The position numbers and the translations under genes were made by a program. Positions 23,336-35,716 of a stretch of 64,000 bases of DNA are shown in pieces. The stretch comes from Lingula anatina. Its lineage: Eukaryota > Brachiopoda > Lingulata > Lingulida > Lingulidae. Numbering within the stretch: the stretch's first letter is position 1; the number at the start of each line of letters is the position of its first letter. The stretch is from assembly GCF_001039355.2 (NCBI RefSeq), contig NW_019775538.1, forward strand, positions 271,947 to 335,946, given 5' to 3'. Below the pieces are notes generated by a model. That model was not told the origin of the DNA. It made no database searches and worked only from the letters and a program-made list of their open reading frames with translations.

Positions 23336-23653
23336 CCAGGACCAGGAAGTCTTTATTTTTATCCTAAACTTTCCGGGTCGATATGATAAGGGTTAGGTGG
23401 CTAAAAGGGGTTTAACACAAGATGCTTAAATGAACAGACGTCGAATAAAAAAACAGCCCCAAAAGCACGTGATACATGTAAGTCAGGTCAAACAAGACTT
23501 ATCAGTTCTGTTTGGATTTGCCTTGCAGATGACAGTATGGACAGCGCCCGTGAACGTTGCGCTTACTTAGAAAGCTCAGTGGATGTCAGTTAATGATTTT
23601 GCTGGAAATATACATGGTGAACTTAGACAATTTTGCCGAGAAAATCCTTGATC

Positions 23654-25135
23654 ATGCTTTCAGCATGTCAGCAAATCTTGGCCGTTTCTGCCACTGTCAA
23701 CTTGTGTTGTCTGACGTTTTTTCTAAGTCGACGTTGTCTGCGGGCTTTAGGCGACAGCTTTTTAGGGGAAAAGGCTGGGTTTTTGCGTAGACTTTCCATT
23801 CTCGATGAAGACAATGGGGCACCGATCTCCAGACTGTAAGTATACTAAGGCTATATATTTTTCTTTATCGGTCTCTACTACTCGCGTTTGTTATTTAAAT
23901 TGCAGTCTACTTGTACCGTGCTCTAGTGGGGTATCTAAATAGGAAAGTCAAGAATGCTGAATGGGGTGATGTGGTGGGTTGGAGGGGGTGCGGGTGAGGG
24001 TGAGGGGGGGGGGGNNNNNNNNNNNNNNNNNNNNNNNNNNNNNNNNNNNNNNNNNNNNNNNNNNNNNNNNNNNNNNNNNNNNNNNNNNNNNNNNNNNNNN
24101 NNNNNNNNNNNNNNNNNNNNNNNNNNNNNNNNNNNNNNNNNNNNNNNNNNNNNNNNNNNNNNNNNNNNNNNNNNNNGGGGGGGGGGGGGTTACCAGTGGG
24201 CCAAGGTTGGGTGATCAGATGTTTGACCCTTTTTATTGTAAGCACAAAAGTGACATTGTTTATCCATTAGTCTCTTATATTTTGTCCCATCTTGTTGTTG
24301 TTGTTTGAAAAAAAGTACATATGTACCCGAGCTACTAGAGCATCCGTATTATTTACGAGTGCATTGCCCGAATTTTCTGTCTTAATAGCGCACATTTAGT
24401 GCATGCACGATGAACAGTATATTACATACGTCTAAAAAAAACTACAAAGTAATGCTATTGCAAAAAAAATCGGTCAAATGTAGGTATAGCTTTCGTGTTA
24501 GTAACAGATTGATATTTAATTATTTGCTTTAGAAAGGGGATAGGAGAAAATTATGTGATTGACGTTATGTCCTTAAATCTGCACTGTTGACTTATTGTGG
24601 TAAGACTCATAATTAATGCACTTTAGAAAACTTACTTAGTCTTCGCAGTGTCATTACTACAACAGGAAATGAGGTTTCAAATCTCTGACGGGGCACAATA
24701 AAGCAAAATTTTAATTGCAAAAAATTATAAGGGCCATCATCTCAACTTGAGTCACGTTACAATAATATTCAGGTAATATTAACTAATTGGACTAGCATTA
24801 AATCGACGTGATAAGCCAGCAATTGATCTTGAATAAAACATAAAACCCGATAACTTGATCGAAGAATAGCGATAATTTAATCTTAGTGGGAATAATTGTT
24901 CGATTAAGAGCAAGCAAAGTGCCTTAAAACACATTCGGGAATATTGACTGAGATGTGACACGAATCTGAACTACGACCTAAGCTAATATTTGACTTAGCA
25001 ATATGTATGTGCTCTGATATTTACTATTTTAAAAAATCTACACGTACCAGGAACTTTTTGTTATCAGTTATTGGCATGGATAAGATCCCGATATCTAATT
25101 TAGAGCATTCAATTTAGTATCCCCTAAATTCAAAA

Positions 25136-25180
<45 letters not shown>

Positions 25181-27189
25181 CCCAACGTAAAATTAAATTC
25201 CGTAACTATGTGACAACTCTTTCTAACATATGGATTTAATTCTTGTGAAGTTGATATACGGATAAAACATAAATATAATTTTGAAGGCACACAAATACTT
25301 CTAATTTCGGGATATGTCACGGGTTTCACCAGTTCTAAGAAATCGGCTGGCGGTCGCTTGAAACCCAAACCAACAGAACCAGATACTCTGGTCATAAAAA
25401 CACGTGTAAAAACAAAAACTCTTCAAAAGGTCGCCGATATCCTTGAGTTGCGTGTGAAACATGGGTTCTCGTGTACTAGTCGTTCGCATTTACAACAGAC
25501 AAAAACCCTTGAGCGCGAAAAAAATATCGGAAATAACCTTCCTGTAAACTTAGGTGCTTTTTACTGGCAGGATTTGGGATGTTGAAAGATGATCTGCTTT
25601 ATTGCCAAGAGGCATGTCACAATTTTATCAGCTGTGTTACTAACAAATGCAAATTAGTTAAATACCATTGGATTGAATTCTGCTCCGGCGGAGCTGAGAT
25701 TTGACGAACAAAGGGGTGTAAATACTCTACGCACCGCTTTTGATATGCATTCCAGCAAGCTTTGTTATAAAGGGGAATGCGGGCTTGTGGCAGCTGTTTA
25801 GATTTCATATCTGTTTAATACGAGCCAAAGAAGATAACTGGGTAATAAGGAAATATATAGAACCAACGATAATGGTAACAGCTGTTGGAAGCTAAACTTC
25901 TGATCATATTTCTAGCTTGCGGATGTTTTCTCACATAATTCTGTTTATACTGATCCAATATGTTCTTTGAACTGGTGAACAGCATATACATACGTTATAT
26001 AAAGCATATGCAGTATACATGCCCGTATATTAGGACGTTCCTCTAAATTGTCTGGGTGCAAGGCCTTATCCTGAAAAAGTTGTGAAGCGTTTTCTCCAAC
26101 TGTAGTTGATCAAATTACTTTTATCCACTTCTTTCCCTATCAAGCTCACTGTAATAAACTTACGTTGAATGCGAATCAGCATGTTTATAGCAGACGGTGG
26201 ATGTGCCCTTTTTCCGCCTTATCTAATCAACATACAGATGAACAACGGCCTTTAGAACGTTTACTTAGTAATAAATCTCACACAAATACCAGTCGACCGC
26301 AGATATCAGGCTGAACAGCGGTTTTTTGATTAACCTCTTACCATGGAATTTTTAAATGTTAGCCTTTTCAAACGTCCGGGTTGCATGGCTATAATTGTTT
26401 TCTACCAAGATGAGTGGTCTATTTATTTCAAGATTTCCAATTGAGAGAAAAAGCGGGTCATCTACTCATTAAGATAATCCCAAAACTGAAGATAACCTAA
26501 TATATATGTTATTCTATAACTGATAATGAGTAATGTAGCCAGAGTTTTGTAAACTTGGAACATATAAACTTGGATGAAGTTGCCGTGATACCAATGGCAA
26601 TCCCTTTTCTGCAGCACAAGTTCCCCAAGACCGATAACAAAGCAACTGAGACAGACTCTTCTTCCTGACCGTTTTTTTAGAGCCTGATATGGATGTTTGT
26701 CTAGGTCTAGTTTTACCGTTTATCGATAAAGCTGTCATATAAAATCATATACTAGATTTTGTAGTTCTAATTTGCATTTTTAAACAATTTTTTGCTTACG
26801 AAAAATAACTGAAAAATTGCATGTCGCGCAACCCGAGAGCTCGCTGTGTATTACACGGACGATTAGGTGAATTTCCTAAATATTTGAACTGTACCTTAAA
26901 TTTATATACACTCTATTGGTATGTATACAGGTCGTAAACATACGAAATTCAAGAGGTAAAAACTAATTCAAACGACCCGTAGTTTCGGGTCAAGCTACCT
27001 AAGTGAGATTTAACAATAAGAATTAGGCGTGGTAGCATCTTGTGCTGCAAATGATTGCTCTTGTCGCAACGTTTCCCATGTATTTCACCCCAATTTAATA
27101 GAATGATGTTTTTTACATTCTGTCACATACTTCATAAATGTTAGTGTAATTGTGATACTATTTTCAAGACCCGGGTTCTATGTCAACAC

Positions 27190-27225
<36 letters not shown>

Positions 27226-27302
27226 CCCGTACTGTGGAGCCATTTCAAAGCCATGACTAAATAAATTGTGTAATTAATTAAACAATTTACAACAACAACA
27301 GC

Positions 27303-27337
<35 letters not shown>

Positions 27338-28860
27338 TAACAATAACAATAAGAGCTATTGCTTTCGAAAAGCCTGGACTACGTTTTACTGGTACATGTC
27401 ACGGATCTGTCATTGTGTGCCTTTAGATACAAGTGTACAGAAAATCATTTTATTCGTGGTTTTAGAAGCGATTTTGTGGTCATTATAATCCTCGCACTCG
27501 CTCTCCAGCAAATGGCGCCTACAACAGGACGGTTCATATAACATCTGCTGAACACACTTCTGAAGTTATTTTATCACCAGGAGGTTGAAAACGGGTTCAC
27601 TTTCCGTTTCAGCAGTAGTGGCATTTGATGGTTGTCAAAGAGGGAAATAACAACCATTAATTAATACCATCAGAATTCACGCAAAGAGTCAAATGTATCT
27701 TTAAATGAAAACCAAAAAGAAAATTTAGAAGATAACGCCAGGGCGAGGAGTTCATATGGGACTGAATTGTGTGGTCGATATTTTTTTCATGAGAATTCTT
27801 AGATGCAGGATGGAATAGGGTATTTGCAACATCACAAAATACTTCTCACTGTGCTTTTCATATTTGTTTCAGAATTTCATTCCATTCCATGTCTTGGGCT
27901 TTGTTGATATTTGGTATATATCTGGCCACGGCAACACCTGTGATGCGTCATCCCTTTGTCACACTTAACACACTCCTAGGTGGCAACGCTGACACAAACC
28001 CTAAAGTTACGCCAACCACCAGTTATTACGAGGACCTCATAAACGTCGCATTCGCCATCAACATTGGCAAGTACGTCTATAAACTATGCCAGGACTGTAT
28101 CCTTGTCGACCATGTTCTTTTCAAATTAGACAGTATTCACCACGTCGTTACTATAGCATGCTACAGCATTTTTCTACTTTTCCGAGAAAATATGGTTCTT
28201 GGCATTACGGGATTGTTGATGGAGGGGAGTCCTTTGTTTGTTGACTGTGCGAAAATAATGAAGCAGGGCAACTTGGAAAAAGACAGCAAGAATGCGTATA
28301 TTTCACTGCTGATAGCATCGCTTGTGATGACGTCGATGCTGCGCCTAGTTGTTCCAGCGATTCTGCTGATTGTGTCTGCTGTGACAGCGAGCCCATTCAC
28401 AATGCACTACGCCTCACTATCCGCCTTCTTCCTCAGTATTACATTCTTCACCGTGCTGAGCCTATGGACACTTAAAGCGGGGGCAGTATCTCTGAGAAAA
28501 GCCGTTATTGTCAGAAAAATGCGCACTTTTGAAAAAGCTCTCCAGCCGGTCATAAAAAACAAGGCCCCTTTAGAAGAGAGGGAAGTTATAGAACTGACAA
28601 ACAGATCGTCAATTTCAGTTGTGAAAAACGACTTCCAATATTCCAGAGCTTATTCCAATATTAACGTCAACTGCCTAGACACCAACGATGTGCCCCAAAG
28701 AAATTTATCGGCGAACAAGCAAGTTAATAAAGTGAACGTGAAACTGTTACTGCAATATTCCAGGGACCACCAAACGGGACTTGATCTACAAGACACTGCT
28801 ATCCACCTGCCTTCGGCTTCCGGTCAAGAGAACACACCTGCTGAGACTGGGGTGTTTTGA
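23654..28860 (+). CDS. TLC-domain (TRAM/LAG1/CLN8-type) multi-pass membrane protein
   Basis: Exon 1 (23654-23835, ending at GTAAGT) and exon 2 (27873-28860, after TTTGTTTCAG) join in phase to give 389 aa across a 4-kb intron. The first ATG after an in-frame TAG is used. Exon 1 encodes a first membrane segment (about residues 1-24) and ends APISRL. Exon 2 begins ISFHSMSW, so the join recreates the S-R-x-(V/I)-S-x-x-H pattern of TLCD proteins. A His-His motif follows (LDSIHHVVTIACY), then several hydrophobic helices up to about residue 270. TLC proteins act in lipid handling, ceramide synthesis or membrane composition; the plasma-membrane/ER subfamily without the ceramide synthase Lag motif seems closest. 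An unusual hydrophilic tail of about 110 residues follows the last helix. AATAAA lies at 29112-29117. Confidence 0.72.
24015..24176. other. Sequence gap (162 N) bordered by poly-G
   Basis: G runs border the gap on both sides. It lies in the TLC gene intron, so the coding sequence is unaffected. Confidence 0.95.
25137..25177. repeat. (TC)n microsatellite in the TLC gene intron
   Basis: A nearly pure CT run. The remainder of the intron (24177-27872) has only short unconvincing reading frames. Confidence 0.95.
27194..27351. repeat. (TC)n and (AAT/AAC)n microsatellites near the 3' end of the TLC intron
   Basis: A CT run at 27194-27222 and an AAT run at about 27302-27335 that passes into AACAAT units. 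Confidence 0.95.
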
Positions 28861-29111
28861 GATGCGGAGTAATTGGAAACAAATTTTCTGTAATCGCCGT
28901 TGCCTTAGGCGTTCGGTTAAGGGTACATACATTTATATCGGGTAAATGACGATGCGCGTTTTCAGTGACTCACATATTGTCCATGATGATTCCATGAAAT
29001 TTTAATGTATGCATCTCTATAGCACTGCGTTGTTATGTAAGTGGAATAAGTGATAAAAGACTCGATAGTTTTTTGTAAAATCTCTATGGCACGTAATTCA
29101 AAATCTAAGCC

Positions 29112-29117
29112 AATAAA
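29112..29117 (+). promoter_or_regulatory. Polyadenylation signal AATAAA for the TLC gene
   Basis: It lies 252 bases after the stop codon at 28860, a plausible 3' UTR length. The following DNA to 30260 shows no gene; it contains a T-rich stretch near 29150-29190 and a (TC)n run at about 29534-29550. Confidence 0.5.
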
Positions 29118-30260
29118 CGGCAAGTGGTTCAGTTTCATATGTAATCTTTTCTTTTTTATCTTCTTTTGTTTTTTTTGTTTTTGGTGTTTTTGTTGTTATG
29201 ATAATATTTAGACTTCTTCGAGAAAGATAACATTCCCCAAATTTCTAAAATAAGGTTAATTTATTCGCTGACTACCTTCTCGGTCATACGAGCTCCTAAG
29301 TCGTGACTTTGGATTACCATTACGACTTAGGTGGGCCAATAATTACAAACAGGACATTTAAATATAGACAATATACTATATGAATTCCGACACGACTTGT
29401 TCATCATGTAGTCAAGTGACTTTAAAAAATGTGGTTAAATATTGCCCCATCCTGACTGAAAATGTAATGTCGGCTGAATAGAGGCTGTACGCATGACAGT
29501 CTGATGGGAGACGGGCCAAATACTCGACTTGAGTCTCTCTCTCTCTCTCTTTTTTTTTCTTTTTTGAAGCACTGTGATAACAATTGACCATATTTAAAGC
29601 AGTCCAAACGTTCCAGAAAATCAGTCTATTGGATTTTTTTAAATGGTGTAGATTACGGTAGATCTTTACCAGGTCAAAGAAGACCCCTCCGTCAGTCTGA
29701 GTCTGTGACTGAGTTAGTACGATCTACTCTCATTCAGTGTCCTCATATTCATTCATCTGGTGATCAACGCATCTAGTTTTACCTTCACAATATTTGGCCC
29801 CTGCAGACCGTTACGCTAGCTATATGACACGCCACGAAGTCTAGGGTGCATTTACGATGTTAAATGAGGTCAATCTTTCTCAGTCACACAGACTGTAGCC
29901 TACTATTAGCTCACCTTAAGCATCAAATTCAAATCTCACTGCCCTGAAGAGAATTGTTTATTAACAGTTGCTGCTGGACGAAACAACCAAGGCTTAATAA
30001 ATCACAAATTACATGACAATCAATGACAAATAATTTATCTACTTGTCCGTCATGATATTACTCGAACCCATCACAATAGGCTGTGACCTAGGATTGCAAC
30101 CGGTCATCACTCTTAAGATTTATGCCCCTGGCTACATATTATGACAACTTGTATTTTGGCAACCACTGTATGTGTTTTTACATGTAAATTATAGTCCATC
30201 TAATATGCATATAGGTTTCAATATAATGAGGTTTGAAGGGCGGGACTCTGCTTGTTACAG

Positions 30261-30609
30261 ACCTTTCCAAAAGCACGACCTCACCGCCGTCAACCTCAAA
30301 ACCAGCAGGTAAGGCTTCTTATTTTAGGACCGTTTTGCTTTGCAGGCGCATTTTATTATTTATATCATATGGGGAAGGAAGGGTTGAATTAACAGACCAC
30401 CTTTTTGAAAAATGAAATTGAAAAACATGAGATACAATACAACATCTGGCCTTCATAGACATCTCTTTTTCTTAAAAAAAAAGTTAGCAGCGCAGCGGAC
30501 CGTGTCCTCGATGAACGATAACCCATCGTTTAATGAAGAGAGTCAACTGCTCCGTGATAAACATACAATTTTGTATACAAGCAGCTACGATGGAGGATTA
30601 AAGATGTGA
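30261..30609 (+). CDS. Candidate pair of 3' exons of an unknown gene
   Basis: A 48-base segment (30261-30308) sits between CTTGTTACAG and a strong CAG|GTAAGG donor. The next acceptor (GTTAGCAG) opens 30491-30609, which ends in TGA. The phases agree and give a Ser/Thr/Pro-rich stretch (LSKSTTSPPSTSKPA) followed by a 38-residue hydrophilic C-terminus ending SSYDGGLKM. I see no domain and no upstream exons. It could be a cytoplasmic tail, an alternative end of the TLC gene, or chance. Confidence 0.3.
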
Positions 30610-32530
30610 AAATTAGGTCTAAACATTCAACTAGCGATCATAAGATCTCGGTGCGAAATCTCATTAGGAATGAACATTTAAGATCTTGTCCGAAAATATA
30701 TGCACCTGCCTTTCCATACACTGACCACCGATGAACTTTTTTGCATAATTCCTCACCATCTTCCACGGCCGCTGTTGTACTGCCATGACCGATGTCAGAC
30801 ATGATAGCATACAACCGCCTATGATGCCTTCTGAATAATAAATGATTTTGTAAACGCAATCTTAGGTTCAATGACTCGAGGTTCTTGTATGACCTATATA
30901 TGTACAGTATATGTAAAAAGGCGATCAGAATTTATTTTTATGTTCATTTTAATTCATTTTTTACTATTGTATTTTTGATCATTTATTTTATTTTATTTTA
31001 TTTCATTTTTATTTTATTTTTTATTTTTTCATATATATAGAGAGAAGTTGTGCTATGTGTGCTTGTATTATTGTGCTCGACATTTTGGAAATCTTGTTTT
31101 GTATGTAGTGTGCGAGAGCGTGGCAGTTATTATGATTTCTATTGAATGTATTTTGCTAATATAATCGTAACATTTTATAATAGTAAGTACGGTCGAGAAT
31201 CAGGTGTGTGCTTTACGCGCAAGTCTTGTGTGTATTTTGTTCTCGTAGCTTATATATCTAGTTAATAATTTATAAAATCTTCCCAAATATTAAGTTTAAT
31301 CTTATGTCAGTTGTGATTTTGTCATACGTGTATTTAGTGCATTTAGAAATGTTTCAGTGTACGTGTTTTATACTTTATTACTAAAAATTGCTTATATTTA
31401 CCTTGCCCGTCTATATGCAATAAATCAGATACATGTCTTTGATCGCTCATTGACAGAATTCAATAAACCAAGGCCCCTAACTTTTGGTCCAAATGTGTAA
31501 ATATATTATCAACAATTAATAAGCCTTAACCCAAGCATCAGATTGAAGTCAACTTCTTTGCTTTCCTCACGACACAGTAAAAATGAATATAAATAAATGA
31601 ATAACTAAGCTGATAAATAAATAAATAAAATAATAATTGATAATGATAATAGCAATAACACGTGTATTATAATGTACAGTGATGAAAAATAATGTCATTT
31701 TTTATCTACTGTACCCGTCATCACAATACATGAAAACTTGCGAAAAAAAGTTAACATTGATCCTCCTCTGATATAGACACATTTTTTAATGTTTCTGGCC
31801 ACTGCTAACTTGCAGTGCAAAATATGCGGCACGGTTAATGTGTCATATGCAAGGAGGACATACGTGCCACCGTCGCTACAAAAAAAGACATTAATCAGCA
31901 GTCATAAGCCATCTGTTCTAACAGGTATAATTAAAATAATAATTTGTTAATAATAAGCCCGTGGTGAAGTGCGTTTTAATTTGCAAGCTTTTTCATTCCG
32001 TCATTGTGTTCAATGAAATGAATTTTATTGGGTCCCATACTTGTTATGAAGCACTTGGACAAAATACAGGGACTAATCTCATAGGTCTGGCCAGGCGCAC
32101 ACAGGCGTACAATCCGATCAATGGCTTAGCCGTATATGTTGGCCAAAATCAATGAGGATTTTAGATGAGCTTCTGCACCTTGCTCTGCTGGCGCCTAGAT
32201 CTACAGGTTTTAGAGCTAAAACTTCACATAGGGTCAATTTTTTTTTCATACGAAATATCTGGTAACTGCAGAATCAAATCGATAGGCCTAAATAATCAAT
32301 AATTATCCAATAGATAGATATATAGCTGGATAGATAGATAGATAGATTGGACGGATTGGTGCATAAATAATGCTCACTGAGGGATGGATTCATAGACAAG
32401 AAAGTTTAAACACGGGGAAATTCAGGAAATTAGCTCTGTATAAGTCAGAGAGGGCTCACCTTCAAACGTGGAACGGGGCGGGTGCGTACGCTTTTTTTAT
32501 GTAGCGTTACAATTCATGACGTTATAGTGT
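30610..32530. other. No gene seen; ATTTT and GATA repeats
   Basis: AT-rich DNA with an (ATTTT)n-like run at about 30979-31027, TAAA-type repeats near 31610 and a short (GATA)n at about 32313-32346. Confidence 0.6.
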
Positions 32531-32710
32531 TAGAGCAGGCCCGTAGCCAGGACGGCGGTTCGGGGGGTTCGAAAGAACCGCCCCTTTTGCTGGGAAAAGG
32601 TCCACATTGGGTAAAATTTGATCTAGGTACATGAAGTTTTTATGGAAAAAGGTCCACTTTTTCAGAAAAAGAACCCCCCTTTTGAAATTGCTGGCTACGG
32701 GCCTGTAGAG
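32531..32710. mobile_element. MITE, family F (copy 1), 5-bp target duplication
   Basis: The element 32536-32705 begins CAGGCCCGTAGCCAG and ends CTGGCTACGGGCCTG, and is flanked by TAGAG on both sides. The interior contains the AAAGGTCCAC...TCTAGGTACATGAA blocks shared with the copies at 49403 and 51752. Confidence 0.85.
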
Positions 32711-35690
32711 TATCAGTCTCGTTTTTACCAAACGTAATTAAACAGCGTAGTTCGAGCCGTGATATCTAAGCATGCATAACAAATGCAAGAACTCGAAGCA
32801 TATGCTGTCTAGCCCTTAAGGTCTTGTCTCTGCAAGCTGCTCATTTTCTTTGCAGCGTGAGTGCCCTCCAGCTGCATCTGCCTGGATCAGAGCTTGAGAT
32901 TAAAAAGGATGAGTTGGGAAAGGCGAGGGTTATCGAAAAAGGCTGTTAATTATTTCCACTACTGACCGACTCACTCAGCCCATAGTGGCCACACGATGGA
33001 AAATGTGGCAATAATGGTCACACGATGTAAAAATGTCGGTGATTTGTGGCCAGCGCCAAACAATGTCACTGCAAGGTCTCCGTCACCACCGTTCATGCAA
33101 GAAAAATATCGTAAAGAGCTAATTTTTGAGTCCTTTTAGTGGCGAAAATGGGCACTGGTGAGTTTCACTCTTGGAAGAGGGATAATAGGTTATTATTTAT
33201 AACCTGATTTTTGTTGCTGTGACAGAAAGGTCTATCTCGCATCTGGTGCTTTTAATTGCTATTATTTTGTTACCCTGTGCGCACTGTATGTATTCTTACT
33301 GTACAAGACCAGATGCATTTTCCACTTGCACAAGATGGCCTATAACAATGATATCTAAAAATTTTCAGTGCGTCCATCTAACCATATCAACTTAGGCCTA
33401 CATCACTTCTTTGTTTTCGGGATAGATTAACGCACATGCATGTGGGAGAAGACTTTCCGCGAAATACGACATATAACTATTCAATTTACGCTAAAGAATA
33501 TTTTCTATTCGTTCCAAATGTCGATTTCAGCATACGCATTCATTGGTGCAAAACTATTTTTGTTGTTATATTTTCCGATTCGTTCTTCGCCGTCACCTGT
33601 TGCCATTAGATGCCTCTCATGATCTCCATCTTCGGCGCATTTTTCACAACTAAATGCGGTCTATATGAATAAAAAATAAATGTTAAAAAACCCGAGGATT
33701 TGCCTAATCTACATGTAAATGGCTTTGTGAAGTGTTACCCATTCTCCTGCAAGTGAAAGTAAAGAAAACGAAATAAGAAAAATGACGAAAACAGTGAACC
33801 GAATGAACAAACCCCATCAATAATTGTTGCTAAGCATATAATATATATATGTCAGTCTCATTATTAATGAATTGCATCCATTTTCCGCATTGTATGCGCA
33901 TACCTTTTTTTTGTGTGAACGAAATGCTTTCCTGAATAATACTGCACTTTATAATATAAAGGTTTCTTCTGTATCCTTTAAGATAAAATATAAATAAAAT
34001 ATAAAATAAATAGATTAAATTGACAAAACAACTGGGCGCAATGCATGTATGCAAAAATCAACCAGCAATCTATAATACCATAGAGAGCAACACAGAGTAA
34101 CATGACATTAACTGGTGTTTTGGTGTTTCTATTTTTTAAAAAAAATCTATGTCCTTATAATTTTCTAGTCCGCACTGCTAAAATGATCTTTCATCTTGTT
34201 TTTCTTATAGATAGGCTGCAAAAATTGTTCATAAATCTTTAAAGTCTGCAGCTTTGTCGAATTTCAATAGAAAAAAACAATATGACGCGCACGTGACAGA
34301 GTCAATTGCTGATCATGAATTGAAATTTTCGTGTACTGTTTAACTTTCCATTCAAGTGTGCTATTATCATACAATCTCCGTTGCTTACAGCGTTACTATA
34401 TTCCTTTTCAATCAAAATCTAAGCATGTGACTGATTTTTACCCTAATGTCAAATTAGAGAGGATCCGTTTTCCGTTTATGTCCTTGACAATAGCTTTTCA
34501 ATTTTTAATGCCAAGTTGACCTTTTGACGCTATGGCTATGAGGATGACCCGTAGCTGACAGTATGTTCAGCGTTCATGGCAACGCGTTAATCGAGTCTGA
34601 ACCAGTTTTACTATAGCCAAATAAGCAGACGGAGAATTAGCAGATCGATAGGGGCTCGAAAATGGTAACAGCTGTTTCTGGAGAGTGATAGTATTCTCTC
34701 ACCAGCCAGTGTAACTAATGGAGGATACATATGGGAATCTTTTGAATTGGAACTATATTAAACTGTCGATATATTGATACTGCAGCCGTTACCGCTAAGC
34801 CGAAGATCAGCCGGCATCAGGGAGCTTTGGCCCTGTGTACTGAGATCTGGAGAAGGTATCAGAATATGGACTGTTTAAGACTTAATGCAAGCTTTCGCTC
34901 TTACCCATTTTCCCCGTGATCGCTGGCCAGACGTGACCAGAGGTGGACAAAGAGTGACCCTTGGTGAACTCCAATAATAGTCCTGCCATGTGCAGTGTTA
35001 TATTCGATCCGAATAGGTGACCAGGTAGGTCGAGCGCGTCACGCGTTTAACATTTCATTAAGATATATCATACTCCTGCTACTGCGGCTGCGATTGCATT
35101 AATTTAAACATAAGCCATGTCGAGTCTAAAATGTGCCATGAAACTGCAAAATTAACCAGGAATAGAGTGTATGAAGGCGTGGGTATGAGTGACACAGTAA
35201 CCCTGGCCTGTGAAAAGAAACTAATACGATTTCATCAAATCGTTTTATCGCGCGTTTTAGACACCTCACGGTCATGGATAAAAAATATCAAGACCTTTGC
35301 ATATATCCTCTATTTGTTTTCTTTTAAAGTCATTTAAAATACATAGTGTCGTGCATTTCTAATGCCAAATTCATTTTTATTGGTGTTTTAGTATATGTAG
35401 GTGTAAGCACATACAGTACATATCAAAAACGTAAAATAAGGAGTGCTAACGCATGAATTTTCGTGCTGAAATAATCTTGAACATTGCTTCTTTTTATGAA
35501 AAATTAAAATGCAAAATGTGATTCTCTCCTATTGTTCCAGTTCACGTATATTGATATTTTGTGGGGTTAAGGAAGTTACCTACCGCATCTCTGTGCATCT
35601 CTATACATCTCAAAAACCCATTCATCAGTGATTATTATTCGTCAATTCGTACCAATGATTATAACTTTCCTCTTAATTTTTGTTTTACAG
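32711..35690. other. No gene seen between family F element and the sulfotransferase gene
   Basis: AT-rich DNA without a recognisable coding exon. A 5' non-coding exon of the sulfotransferase could lie here, because an acceptor (TTTTGTTTTACAG) ends at 35690 just before its start codon. Confidence 0.5.
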
Positions 35691-35716
35691 GTATATTACA
35701 TAGGAACCCATTCATA

